A stretch of DNA of 64,000 nucleotides from CAZHTS01 sp964535315 (GTDB taxonomy: Bacteria > Chloroflexota > Anaerolineae > Anaerolineales > Anaerolineaceae): NCBI GenBank assembly GCA_964535315.1, contig CAZHTS010000007.1, positions 30,813 through 94,812 of the forward strand, in the 5' to 3' direction. The position numbers and the translations under genes were made by a program. Under the pieces are notes generated by a model. It had not been told where the DNA came from, ran no database searches, and saw only the letters and a list, made by a program, of their open reading frames with translations. Below, piece after piece: positions 16,440-24,127 of this stretch (positions are counted from its first letter, which is position 1; the number at the start of each line of letters is the position of its first letter).

Positions 16440-17510
16440 ATGGAAGATCATCAAGAACCACGGCAGCGCAAGGGTATTTTCTTCCCGCTGTTGTTGATTT
16501 TGTTGGGGCTGGTGCTCTTTTTTAGCAATATTGGCGTTTTGCGCGGCAACGCCTGGGATATGGGCCTGCGCCTGTGGCCGGTGCTGTTGATCGCTGCCGG
16601 TCTGGATCGGCTGTACCGGCGGGGCGGCGGCTGGGTGGGGGCGACGGTTCTGATTGCGCTGGGCACCCTGTTTTTGCTGGCCAATCTGGGCTATGTTCTC
16701 TGGGACAGCTGGCAGCTGCTTTCGTTCTTCTGGCCGGTGTTGCTGATCGCCGTCGGGCTGGATATCGCCATCGGCCGGCGTTCGCCGTGGGCCTCGTTGT
16801 GGGGCCTGCTGTTGGGCATCGGGTTGGTGATCGGCATCCTGTGGTTTGCCAGTTCGATGAACGCCAGCCAGTTGAACCATCAGGCGGTGGCGCAGGCGCT
16901 GGATGGCGCCGGCAGCGGTGAGGTGCGCATCGAGGCGGTCGGCGGGCAGGTGAAGCTGAGCCCCGGCGCGCCTGCCGACCAACTGCTCGGCGGTGATGTC
17001 TATCTGGCCCGCTCCGAGACGCTCAAGACCCGTTATGCGTTGAACGACGGGCGCGCCGAACTGCGCCTGGAGAGCAGCGGCATGGGCATGGCGCCGTTGA
17101 GCGGCCCGGCCAGCCAGCTGGTCTGGGATCTGCGTTTTAACGCCGGCCTGCCGCTGGATATCGATAGCCAGCTGGCGATGGGCCAGCAGGAGATCGATTT
17201 GCGCGCTGCGGCGGTCGAACGTCTGTCGTTGGAGACGGCGTTGGGGCGCACCATTCTCATCCTGCCGCCGGCGGGTGCGTTGAAGGGCGAGATCAGCGGC
17301 GCCATCGGCCAGATGGTCGTATTCCTGCCGCCTTCGGCTGCGGTGCGTCTGCGCACAGACACCGGTATCGCCGCCGTGGATGTCCCGCAGGATTTCCGGC
17401 GCGAAAACGGCGCTTTGCTTTCGCCGGCTGCGGTGGGAAAAGAAGCCAGCATCGAGTTATCGTTGAGCCAGGCCATTGGCTCGGTGCGCGTGGATTATTA
17501 CACCCCTTAA
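16440..17510 (+). CDS. LiaF-like protein with tandem DUF5668 hairpins and C-terminal beta domain
   Basis: The 356-residue protein has about six membrane helices in three W-P-V-L-L-I-x-x-G-L hairpins (residues 12-150), then a soluble beta-rich domain. Stretches such as 'GEVRIEAVGGQVKLSPGAPADQ' and 'SLETALGRTILILPPAGALKGEISG' match its LiaF-like neighbour at 14502. It is the last gene of the five-gene cluster, which suggests both LiaF-like proteins and PspC form one sensing complex. This is inference. Confidence 0.75.
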   Translation: MEDHQEPRQRKGIFFPLLLILLGLVLFFSNIGVLRGNAWDMGLRLWPVLLIAAGLDRLYRRGGGWVGATVLIALGTLFLLANLGYVLWDSWQLLSFFWPVLLIAVGLDIAIGRRSPWASLWGLLLGIGLVIGILWFASSMNASQLNHQAVAQALDGAGSGEVRIEAVGGQVKLSPGAPADQLLGGDVYLARSETLKTRYALNDGRAELRLESSGMGMAPLSGPASQLVWDLRFNAGLPLDIDSQLAMGQQEIDLRAAAVERLSLETALGRTILILPPAGALKGEISGAIGQMVVFLPPSAAVRLRTDTGIAAVDVPQDFRRENGALLSPAAVGKEASIELSLSQAIGSVRVDYYTP

Positions 17511-17615
17511 AAGCAATTCCCCTGACGGTTGAGGGGGGCAACCGCCAGGAGAATTATCAGTATTTTAGCAAAGCTCGCACCCAAATGCAATAGGCTTAGA
17601 TTAGAGTCTGTTAAG

Positions 17616-17644
17616 AGTTTCCCGGCCTGCCGGGAACTTTTTTT
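17616..17644 (+). terminator. Intrinsic terminator after the LiaF/PspC-type cluster
   Basis: A GC-rich hairpin (left arm CCCGG around 17621-17625, right arm CCGGGAACT from 17630) with AGTT/AACT flanks is followed by seven T. It lies about 105 bp after the last stop and before the SIMPL gene. Confidence 0.8.
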
Positions 17645-17698
17645 GCCGCCGGGCGTCTACATGCTAGAATGAAAACAAATTTTCCGGAGGAAATGACG

Positions 17699-18418
17699 AT
17701 GTCCAAACGTCTGTTTTTTGCCCTGTCTATTCTGATCGTGGCGGCGCTGCTGGCGGCCTGTGCGCCCGCCGCTCCGGCCCAACAGCCCTACGTCCGGCAA
17801 ATCTCGGCCAGCGGTTCCGGGCGAGTCTACCTGACGCCCGACGTGGCGTATGTGAATATCAGTGTCAACACCAAGTCCGAAAAGGTGGCCGACGCGCTCA
17901 AGGATAACAATACCCTGGCGCAGGCGGTGGCGAGTGCATTGAAGGAGATGGGCGTCGAGGAGAAAGACATTCAGACCACGGCGTTCAATGTTTATCCTCA
18001 GCAGGAATTTGGCCCCAACGGCGAGGTGACCCGCAACCTGTATATGGTGGATAACACGGTGTACGTGACTGTGCGTGACCTGACCCAACTGGGCCAACTG
18101 CTGGATGTGGCGGTGCGCGCCGGCGCCAACAATATCAACGGTATCCAGTTCGATGTGCTGGATAAGGAAAAGGCGATGAGCGAAGCGCGGCGCATGGCGG
18201 TTGAGAATGCCCGCAAACAGGCCGAAGAACTGGCCGCCTTGGCCGGGGTGCAACTGGGTGTGTTACAGAGCATGAATGTGTACGTCAGCAACCCGCCCGT
18301 ACCGGTGTACGAGGGCAAGGCGCGCGGCGGAGCCATGTCCGCCGACAGCAGTGTGCCTGTTTCGGCCGGCCAGCTGGTGATCTCGGTTGACGCCAACCTG
18401 AGCTACGAGATCAAGTAA
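17699..18418 (+). CDS. SIMPL domain (DUF541) lipoprotein
   Basis: The 239-residue protein has a signal peptide with lipobox L-A-A-C (Cys21) and a SIMPL/DUF541 domain: 'ISASGSGRVYLTPDVAYVNISVNTKSEKVADAL', 'VEEKDIQTTAFNVYPQQEF' and 'ARRMAVENARKQAEELAALAGVQLG'. SIMPL proteins form oligomeric shells and have unclear roles, including in oxidative stress. The start at 17699 gives an 8-nt gap from GGAGG; the ATG six bases earlier is too close to it. A terminator on each side makes it a single transcription unit. Confidence 0.88.
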   Translation: MSKRLFFALSILIVAALLAACAPAAPAQQPYVRQISASGSGRVYLTPDVAYVNISVNTKSEKVADALKDNNTLAQAVASALKEMGVEEKDIQTTAFNVYPQQEFGPNGEVTRNLYMVDNTVYVTVRDLTQLGQLLDVAVRAGANNINGIQFDVLDKEKAMSEARRMAVENARKQAEELAALAGVQLGVLQSMNVYVSNPPVPVYEGKARGGAMSADSSVPVSAGQLVISVDANLSYEIK

Positions 18419-18490
18419 CCGGTAGGAGCGGTAACGGGGTGTGTTGCGCACTACGTGGAACAACACGAAAAAAGAACATTTGCCGCATCC

Positions 18491-18528
18491 AGCCCTCACA
18501 GGCCCTGAAGACCTGTGAGGGCTTTTTT
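18491..18528 (+). terminator. Strong intrinsic terminator with a palindrome related to one at 23701
   Basis: Arms AGCCCTCACAGG (18491-18502) and CCTGTGAGGGCT (18512-18523) form a 12-bp stem followed by six T on the plus strand. The 27-nt core shares 22 of 27 bases with the palindrome at 23706-23732. Confidence 0.85.
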
Positions 18529-18609
18529 ATCTGCTACGGTGTGATGGCGGTTGGGTTAGCCGGCCCAAAAGTTTAATGCCAGGGTGCAGCGGTGCAAACC
18601 CGGTTAAAA

Positions 18610-18637
18610 ACAGGGATTGGCAGGATGGACAGGATTA
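18610..18637. repeat. Three copies of a CAGGAT-type 9-bp-period repeat
   Basis: CAGGGAT, CAGGAT and CAGGAT occur 9-10 bp apart. The same unit dominates the 63.2-64 kb end of the window. Confidence 0.6.
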
Positions 18638-18682
18638 ACCATGCGGCCGCAGATTGCGTGTTGCCGGCAGGTGGGCCGGCGA

Positions 18683-19669
18683 TCAATAGGGGATGCGGCT
18701 GATGCGCGCCAGTTTTTCCAGGCGGTGGGTCGATTCGATTTTGCGGATGGTGCCGGTCAGGCCGCGCATCACCAGGCTCTGGGTGCGGGCGCCGTTGGCA
18801 AAGTAATCCACACCGCGCAGCAGGTCGCCGTTGGTGATGCCGGTGATGGCGAAGAAGACGTCGTCCGAGGCCACCAGGTCGTTGATGGTCAGCACCTTGT
18901 CGAAATCGACGCCCATCTCCTGGCCGCGCCGGCGTTCTTCTTCCGAGCGGGCGTACAGTTTACCCTGGATGTTGCCGCCCATGCAGCGCAGGGCGCAGGC
19001 TGCCAGCACGCCCTCGGGCGTGCCGCCGATGCCCAGCAGCAGATCGATGCCGGTGTCGGGCCAGCTGGTCATGATGGCCCCGGCCACATCGCCGTCGGGG
19101 ATGAGGCGGATGCGGGCGCCGCAGCGGCGCACTTCCTGGATCAATTCGGCGTGGCGCGGCCGGTCGAGAATGATCACGGTCATGTCTTCCACTTTTTCGC
19201 CGCGCGCCCTTGCCACGGCCTTGAGGTTGTCCTCGACGGGTTTTTCGATGTCGATGGCGTCGTGCGCTTCGGGGCCGACGGCGATCTTATGCATGTAGAC
19301 GAACGGGCCGGGGTTGAACATGGTGCCGCGCGGCGCCAGGGCGACGGTGGCCAGCGAGTTCCACTGACCGTGCGCCAGCGGGCGGGTGCCGTCGATCGGG
19401 TCGACGGCGATATCCACCTGGGGGTGGTCGCCGCTGCCGAGGTGCTCGCCGTTATACAACATGGGCGCTTCGTCCTTTTCCCCCTCGCCGATCACGATCA
19501 CGCCATCCATGCGGATGGTGTTGAGGATCAGCCGCATGGCGTCTACGGCTGCCTTGTCGGCGGCGTTCTTATCGCCGCGGCCCATAAAGCGGCCGGCCGC
19601 CAGGGCCGCCGCTTCGGTGACGCGCACGAGTTCAAGCGCCAGATTACGGGTGGGTCGGGTAACTTCCAT
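18683..19669 (-). CDS. glpX: Class II fructose-1,6-bisphosphatase
   Basis: The 328-residue protein is a full-length GlpX: 'ALAAGRFMGRGDKNAADKAAVDAMR', 'VIGEGEKDEAPML', then 'VDIAVDPIDGTRPLAHG' with the Asp/Glu metal ligands of the lithium-sensitive phosphatase fold, and 'GIGGTPEGVLAACALRCMGG'. It hydrolyses fructose 1,6-bisphosphate in gluconeogenesis; some homologues also act on sedoheptulose 1,7-bisphosphate. ATG 19669 follows GAGGAGAG. It lies 53 bp behind cdsA in the same direction and may be cotranscribed. Confidence 0.95.
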   Translation of the reverse strand: MEVTRPTRNLALELVRVTEAAALAAGRFMGRGDKNAADKAAVDAMRLILNTIRMDGVIVIGEGEKDEAPMLYNGEHLGSGDHPQVDIAVDPIDGTRPLAHGQWNSLATVALAPRGTMFNPGPFVYMHKIAVGPEAHDAIDIEKPVEDNLKAVARARGEKVEDMTVIILDRPRHAELIQEVRRCGARIRLIPDGDVAGAIMTSWPDTGIDLLLGIGGTPEGVLAACALRCMGGNIQGKLYARSEEERRRGQEMGVDFDKVLTINDLVASDDVFFAITGITNGDLLRGVDYFANGARTQSLVMRGLTGTIRKIESTHRLEKLARISRIPY

Positions 19670-19722
19670 CGTTTCTCTCCTCTTCCGGGTTGTAAAAAAC
19701 GGCGGGAGAGCTTCCCGCCGGT

Positions 19723-20529
19723 TTACCAGAACCAGACGATCAGATAGTAACCGATGATGACTGCCCAGAGCCACGAATCGATGCGATCGAGGATGCCGCC
19801 ATGCCCGGGCAGGATGCGGCTGGTGTCTTTGACGCCAAATTGCCGCTTGAGCATGCTTTCTCCCAGGTCACCCAAGGGGGTCAATATCGCAATGACGACG
19901 CCCACCAACAGGCCGCGCAAGGGGGTGATGGCGGGCGTGTAGTTCTGCCAGACGGCGGCCAACGCCGCACTGAGCAGCGCCGCGCTGGCGACCCCGCCCA
20001 GGTATCCTTCCCAGCTTTTATGTGGACTGCAACGAGGGGCCAGTTTATGCCGCCCGAAACGACGCCCGATGAAGAAGGCGCCCGAGTCGGCGAACCATAC
20101 CGCCGGCAGTACCAGTAACATCCACCACAGGCCATCGTTCAGGTTGCGCAGCGAGATGAGATACGATCCCAGCCAGCCCACGTAGACGATGCCGCCCACG
20201 GTGATGACGAAGTCGCTGGCGGGTTTGTCGATGCCGCGTTCGTAATGAAAAACGTGTACGCCCATGGCAATCAATGTTAGAAAGCTTAACAGCGCCTCGC
20301 CGCCGGTGAAGCCCTGCCATGCGCGCAGCAAGACCATCAGCACCGTGCCGCCGATCAAAACCACCGCCGAGGGGGCGTATCCCCCCTGGCGGAACATGCG
20401 CCAGAATTCCCAGGCTGCCAGGCCAAGCGCCAGGGCGATCAGGGCGGTGTAAGCCCAGCCGCCCAATACAATCAGCGCCACCACGACCGGCGCCAGTACA
20501 GCCACAACCAACAGACGTTGGATCAGCAT
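19723..20529 (-). CDS. cdsA: Phosphatidate cytidylyltransferase (CDP-diglyceride synthase)
   Basis: The 268-residue membrane protein has about seven helices and ends with the CdsA signature 'S-M-L-K-R-Q-F-G-V-K-D-T-S-x-I-L-P-G-H-G-G' followed by 'ILDRIDSWLWA'. It makes CDP-diacylglycerol from phosphatidate and CTP for phospholipid synthesis. ATG 20529 lies 8 nt after the uppS stop, the classical gene order. A longer frame upstream overlaps uppS and is not real. Confidence 0.95.
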   Translation of the reverse strand: MLIQRLLVVAVLAPVVVALIVLGGWAYTALIALALGLAAWEFWRMFRQGGYAPSAVVLIGGTVLMVLLRAWQGFTGGEALLSFLTLIAMGVHVFHYERGIDKPASDFVITVGGIVYVGWLGSYLISLRNLNDGLWWMLLVLPAVWFADSGAFFIGRRFGRHKLAPRCSPHKSWEGYLGGVASAALLSAALAAVWQNYTPAITPLRGLLVGVVIAILTPLGDLGESMLKRQFGVKDTSRILPGHGGILDRIDSWLWAVIIGYYLIVWFW

Positions 20530-20537
20530 GTTCCGTT

Positions 20538-21272
20538 TCAGGCAGAATCCTGGTTGGAGACCCGCCCGTAGCGGCGGTTGCGCTGTTCGTAGGCCTGCAG
20601 GGCCTTGAACAATTCTTCCTTGCCGAAATCTGGCCAATAACTGGGGGTGACGTACCATTCGGTGTAGGCGCCCTGCCAGATGAGGAAGTTGCTCAAACGC
20701 ATCTCGCCTGAAGTGCGGACGATCAGGTCGGGGTCGGGCACACCCGAGGTGAACAGATAACGACTGACCGTTTCCTCGTTCACCTCTTCCGGCTTGAGCC
20801 CGTCGGTGATCATGCTGCGAATAGCGCACACGATCTCGTCGCGGCCGCCATAATTGAACGCCACGCACAGGATCAGGCGGGTGTTATGCCGGGTCACCTC
20901 AACCGCGTGCAGCACCTTGTCGCGCAGGGCGGGGGGCAGCCCGTCCAGACGACCGATGTGGCGCAACTGCACACCCTCTTCGTTCAGCTCGCCTAATTCA
21001 CGTTCGATGACGTTTTCAATAATTTGCATCAAACCTTCCACCTCGTCGCTGGGGCGGCCCCAGTTTTCGGTCGAGAAGGCGTAAATGGTCAGGTATTGGA
21101 TGCCAAATTCGACACAGGAGCGAATGACCCGGCGTAAATTTTCAGTGCCGGCGCGGTGGCCGGCCAGACGCGGCATACCACGGCTGGCGGCCCAACGCCC
21201 GTTGCCATCCATGATCACAGCAACGTGGCGCGGAATTTTGGTTAGCGCTTCTTTGTTGGGAAGGCTGGTCAT
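20538..21272 (-). CDS. uppS: Isoprenyl (undecaprenyl) diphosphate synthase
   Basis: The 244-residue protein carries every cis-prenyltransferase motif: 'VAVIMDGNGRWAASRGMPRLAGHRAG' with the catalytic Asp, 'YLTIYAFSTENWGRP', 'NYGGRDEIVCAI' and 'PDPDLIVRTSGEMRLSNFLIWQGAYTEWY'. It builds the C50-C55 carrier lipid for peptidoglycan. It lies 15 bp after frr and 8 bp before cdsA. Confidence 0.96.
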   Translation of the reverse strand: MTSLPNKEALTKIPRHVAVIMDGNGRWAASRGMPRLAGHRAGTENLRRVIRSCVEFGIQYLTIYAFSTENWGRPSDEVEGLMQIIENVIERELGELNEEGVQLRHIGRLDGLPPALRDKVLHAVEVTRHNTRLILCVAFNYGGRDEIVCAIRSMITDGLKPEEVNEETVSRYLFTSGVPDPDLIVRTSGEMRLSNFLIWQGAYTEWYVTPSYWPDFGKEELFKALQAYEQRNRRYGRVSNQDSA

Positions 21273-21287
21273 AGATTGTACTGGCGG

Positions 21288-21845
21288 TTAAACCTCCAGA
21301 ATCTCCTTTTGTTTTCGGTCTCCGATTGCGTCGATCTGCTGGATCATGCGATCGGTCAGTTTTTGCAGTTCTTCTTCGCCGCGTTTGAGATCGTCTTCCG
21401 AGATCATCTTTTCGTGCTCAAATTCGCGCAGTTCTTTCACCAGATCGCGGCGCACGTTGCGAATGGCCACGCGCCCTTCTTCGGCGCGGTTGTGTACCAC
21501 TTTGACCAGATCGCGGCGGCGTTCTTCGGTAAGCGGCGGAAGATTCAGCCGGATGACCTTACCATCGTTGTTCGGGGTGAGGCCCAATTCCGAAGCCAGG
21601 ATGGCGCGCTCGATGGTTTTCAGCGTGGACGGGTCGAACGGACGAATGAGCAGGGCGCGCGCTTCTGGGACGCTGATGGTGGCCAGCTGCATGAGAGGGG
21701 TCGCGACGCCATAATATTCAACCTGCAGGCGTTCCACCAGCGCCGGGCTGGCCCGGCCGGTGCGAATGCCCGACAGATCCAGTTCCAGGGCTTCGATTGC
21801 GCCTTTCATGCGCGTTTCAGCGTCTTTGATGGTTTCCTTTATCAC
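21288..21845 (-). CDS. frr: Ribosome recycling factor
   Basis: The 185-residue protein is full length: 'DAETRMKGAIEALELDLSGIRTGRASPALVERLQVEYYG', 'VPEARALLIRPFDPSTLKTIERAI', 'LNLPPLTEERRRDLVKVV' and 'EEELQKLTDRMIQQIDAI'. It splits post-termination ribosomes with EF-G. The start is GTG at 21845 with GAAGGAGG close upstream. The usual partners tsf and pyrH are not upstream; a 249-bp non-coding stretch follows instead. Confidence 0.96.
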   Translation of the reverse strand: MIKETIKDAETRMKGAIEALELDLSGIRTGRASPALVERLQVEYYGVATPLMQLATISVPEARALLIRPFDPSTLKTIERAILASELGLTPNNDGKVIRLNLPPLTEERRRDLVKVVHNRAEEGRVAIRNVRRDLVKELREFEHEKMISEDDLKRGEEELQKLTDRMIQQIDAIGDRKQKEILEV

Positions 21846-22094
21846 GGTGCCTCCTTCGATCTATTCGTGCTACTCGGCATCTTGCTGTTTGAGGGCAGCC
21901 GGGCGAACCGGTCCATACCCGATCTACCACGGTGGGATGGCTTAAGGATACCTCAAATTCCGGGAAAAATCCACCGTAAGACAAAAACTGGTTCTTTAAC
22001 CGTGCTTAATCAAAAGCTGATGAGATCTTTACCGTTTCTTTACTTTTATTCGCTACAGTAAGACCACAGACATTGATTGTGGATGGAGGAGAGA
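21846..22094. promoter_or_regulatory. Divergent intergenic region; TTTAC direct repeat and -10 for the plus-strand cluster
   Basis: TTTAC occurs at 22028 and 22039, exactly 11 bp apart, followed by TACAGT (22054-22059). A very similar block precedes the gene at 22977. The 11-bp period is typical of OmpR/PhoB-type response regulators. No clear promoter for frr is visible on the minus strand. Confidence 0.35.
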
Positions 22095-22259
22095 ATGGAT
22101 CAATTACGATATGCGGCTTTGCGCACTTTCCTGACCCCGTTGTGGTATGTGTTTTTGCCGCTGGGGCTGCTGCTGGCCATGCTCAGCCGGCCGCGTGGGG
22201 CCTGGGGGTTGTTACGCGGCTGGTGGGCCGGCCGTTTTCAGTGGGGCGCTTATGAGTAG
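22095..22259 (+). CDS. Small membrane protein (54 residues)
   Basis: The short frame begins at ATG 22095 after GGAGGAGAG, has one membrane helix ('PLWYVFLPLGLLLAMLS') and ends in a basic and aromatic tail ('RGWWAGRFQWGAYE'). Its stop overlaps the next start by 8 bp, so the two are translationally coupled. No family is recognised. Confidence 0.6.
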   Translation: MDQLRYAALRTFLTPLWYVFLPLGLLLAMLSRPRGAWGLLRGWWAGRFQWGAYE

Positions 22260-22980
22260 AAGCGCACGTTTGGCGTTGCTGCTGCTGGTGGGGGCGGCGG
22301 CCTGCCTGTATTTCCCGTTGAACCGGTTGCTTTCAGGTGGCTATAATTTACAACTTCCCCTGGATGCCTGGGTGCCGGTGCTGCCGGTTTTTGCCGTGCC
22401 CTATTTGCTCTGCCTGCCGTACTGGTTGATTTTTTTTGTCATCGCTGCCTGGAGGATGGAGGATGGCGTCTTCCGGCCCTTTATGTTGGGCTCTCTGTTT
22501 GCCATCCTGGTCGCCACCGCTTTCTATATCTTCCTGCCCACCTATACCGACCGGCCATTGCTGGCAGGAGGAGGTTGGGCGATGGGCCTGTTGCGCCAGA
22601 TTTACGCCAACGATCAGGCGTATAACGCCTTCCCCAGCGGACACGTGCTCTTTACCACCCTGATCGCCCTGTTTGGTGCAGATTGGCGTCCGGGGTGGGG
22701 CAGGCCGCTGGCGGCTTCGGTTGTGCTGGTTATTCTATCTACGTTGTTTACCGGGCAGCACCATGTGGTTGACCCGTTGGGTGGCCTGGTATTGGCCTGG
22801 GGTGGACATCGTTTTGGGTTATGGGCGGAAGCGTGGTGGCGGCCACAGCCTCAGCCCGCACTGGTTGTCGCTGTGCGCCCGTCTTCATCAAATCTTTACC
22901 CTTTATCCGCTACAATGAGGGTAGCAAATTCGGATCGTGTTCCACAGGGACGTTCCGAGCGTTTTGGAGGTAGACTATGA
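22252..22980 (+). CDS. PAP2-family membrane phosphatase/phosphotransferase
   Basis: The 242-residue protein has about six helices. The PAP2 catalytic motifs are 'NAFPSGHVLFTTLIAL' (motif 2, P-S-G-H) and 'GQHHVVDPLGG' (motif 3, with His nucleophile and Asp). The K/R-rich first motif is weak, as in the inositolphosphotransferase-like branch. It may dephosphorylate a lipid phosphate such as undecaprenyl diphosphate or phosphatidate. It overlaps the next start by 4 bp (ATGA). A TTTAC-TTTATC-TACAAT block at 22895-22916 inside its 3' end may drive the next gene. Confidence 0.8.
   Translation: MSRSARLALLLLVGAAACLYFPLNRLLSGGYNLQLPLDAWVPVLPVFAVPYLLCLPYWLIFFVIAAWRMEDGVFRPFMLGSLFAILVATAFYIFLPTYTDRPLLAGGGWAMGLLRQIYANDQAYNAFPSGHVLFTTLIALFGADWRPGWGRPLAASVVLVILSTLFTGQHHVVDPLGGLVLAWGGHRFGLWAEAWWRPQPQPALVVAVRPSSSNLYPLSATMRVANSDRVPQGRSERFGGRL
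22895..22916 (+). promoter_or_regulatory. Internal TTTAC/TACAAT block resembling the one at 22028-22059
   Basis: TTTAC (22895-22899), TTTATC (22902-22907) and CGC-TACAAT (22908-22916) match the upstream block with one base of slippage. It sits 61 bp before ATG 22977. Confidence 0.35.
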
Positions 22981-23678
22981 AACGCGCAATCAGAATCTTA
23001 CTGGGGATTGTACTGGTGCTGGGCCTGTTTATGGCCGGGATGTATACCGGAGCGCGTGTGACCCAGGCGCGCATGACCTCTGTGGCGGCCCTACAGCAGC
23101 AGGTCCGACCGCCAGAAAACCGTGGGTGGCAGGACAACCCGCCGCAGAGTCAGGATGGCCAGCCGCAGAATAATGACCGGCCGTCCGAGAAAGAAGACCG
23201 CGGCGGACAGCGCCCGGAGGAGCGGGCGCCATCCTCGAACGGCCCACAGCAGGACGGGCGGCAATCTGGCCGGGATAACGGCCGGGTCGAACGCCAGCCG
23301 CGTTCTGACTGGCGGGCCTATGGCAATCCCGGCAATCCGGGTTTCGGCGGCGGTGCGCCTGCGCCGCGCCAGATGGGGCGTGGCACGGGCGGGATGCATT
23401 TCCTGATGTTCCCGGCCCTGGCCGGCGGCGCTCTGTTCTCGCTGGTTGTATTGGCGCTGGCGGTGTGGGGCGGGATTTCGCTCCTGCGTCGCGCCCCGGC
23501 AAAGGTGGCCGCTCCGGCCGCGGCGGTGGTGAAAACGCAGCCGTGCGCCAGCTGCGGCAAGCCGCTGCAAGCGGACTGGAGCACCTGCCCGTTCTGCGGC
23601 AGCCCGGTACCGCCTGCTGCTGAGGAAGCTTCTACTCCACAGGAGCCCCAGGCCCCAGAGGAGCCGACAGCAGACTGA
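22977..23678 (+). CDS. Two-helix membrane protein with disordered linker and C-terminal zinc ribbon
   Basis: The 233-residue protein has a first helix (about 7-26), a long polar Pro/Gln/Arg/Asp-rich disordered stretch (40-135), a second helix (about 140-168) and a C-terminal double C-x-x-C zinc ribbon ('PCASCGKPL...CPFCGSPV'). The topology would place the linker outside and the zinc ribbon inside. A GGAGG site supports ATG 22977. The family is not recognised; a signal-relay role is only speculation. Confidence 0.65.
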   Translation: MKRAIRILLGIVLVLGLFMAGMYTGARVTQARMTSVAALQQQVRPPENRGWQDNPPQSQDGQPQNNDRPSEKEDRGGQRPEERAPSSNGPQQDGRQSGRDNGRVERQPRSDWRAYGNPGNPGFGGGAPAPRQMGRGTGGMHFLMFPALAGGALFSLVVLALAVWGGISLLRRAPAKVAAPAAAVVKTQPCASCGKPLQADWSTCPFCGSPVPPAAEEASTPQEPQAPEEPTAD

Positions 23679-23700
23679 CCTCATAACGCTGTATCCAAAG

Positions 23701-23737
23701 AGCGGCCTCACGGGTCTGCAAGATCTGTGAGGCCGCT
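23701..23737. repeat. Palindrome related to the 18491 terminator
   Basis: AGCGGCCTCAC and GTGAGGCCGCT form the outer arms, with a shorter GGTCT/AGATC inner pairing. There is no T tract after it, so it may be a mobile palindrome rather than a terminator. Confidence 0.55.
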
Positions 23738-23770
23738 TCTGCGTGAGCGTTCTGTTGCGAGAAAAGATTC

Positions 23771-23796
23771 AACGCAAAGGCGCAAGGATGCAAAGG
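23771..23796. repeat. Short GCAAAGG-type 9-bp-period repeat
   Basis: CGCAAAGG, CGCAAGGA and TGCAAAGG follow each other about 9 bp apart. Such tracts are dispersed in many bacterial intergenic regions. Confidence 0.5.
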
Positions 23797-23809
23797 TTTT
23801 GGGGGGATG

Positions 23810-24115
23810 TCAGACCAGCATTAACAGCACGAGGGGGCAGGCCAGGCAGCCGAGCAGCGAGACAACGAGAAAAAGGGCGGCGGCGACGATCAACGCCTTT
23901 TTGGGCCGGCTGACGAGGAGATAGACCAGGTTCCCGACAAAGAGCGGGGCGCCGCAGCACAGGACGAATACCGCCATTTCAAACATTTCCGGCGCTTTGC
24001 GCGCTCCTGGCTCGGCATCGACCCGCCAGAACAGCAGGTAGAGGGCCACCGAGAGGAGCATTAATCCCCAACCGGCCGCCAGGCCGCCGGCGCTGAACAG
24101 ATACCGTAGTTTCAT
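23810..24115 (-). CDS. Small membrane protein, three to four helices
   Basis: The 101-residue protein has helices at about 8-30, 45-68 and 75-99, with Cys pairs near 'VLCCGAP' and 'LGCLACPLVL'. It starts 12 bp after the MBL hydrolase stop on the same strand and is probably cotranscribed. Function is unknown. Confidence 0.6.
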   Translation of the reverse strand: MKLRYLFSAGGLAAGWGLMLLSVALYLLFWRVDAEPGARKAPEMFEMAVFVLCCGAPLFVGNLVYLLVSRPKKALIVAAALFLVVSLLGCLACPLVLLMLV

Positions 24116-24127
24116 GGGTGCCGCCTT

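Noticed and set aside
18419..18682. Small RNA or tRNA in the 264-bp gap after the SIMPL gene
   Set aside because: Only a terminator and a short CAGGAT repeat are visible; no tRNA-like arm or anticodon loop could be read.
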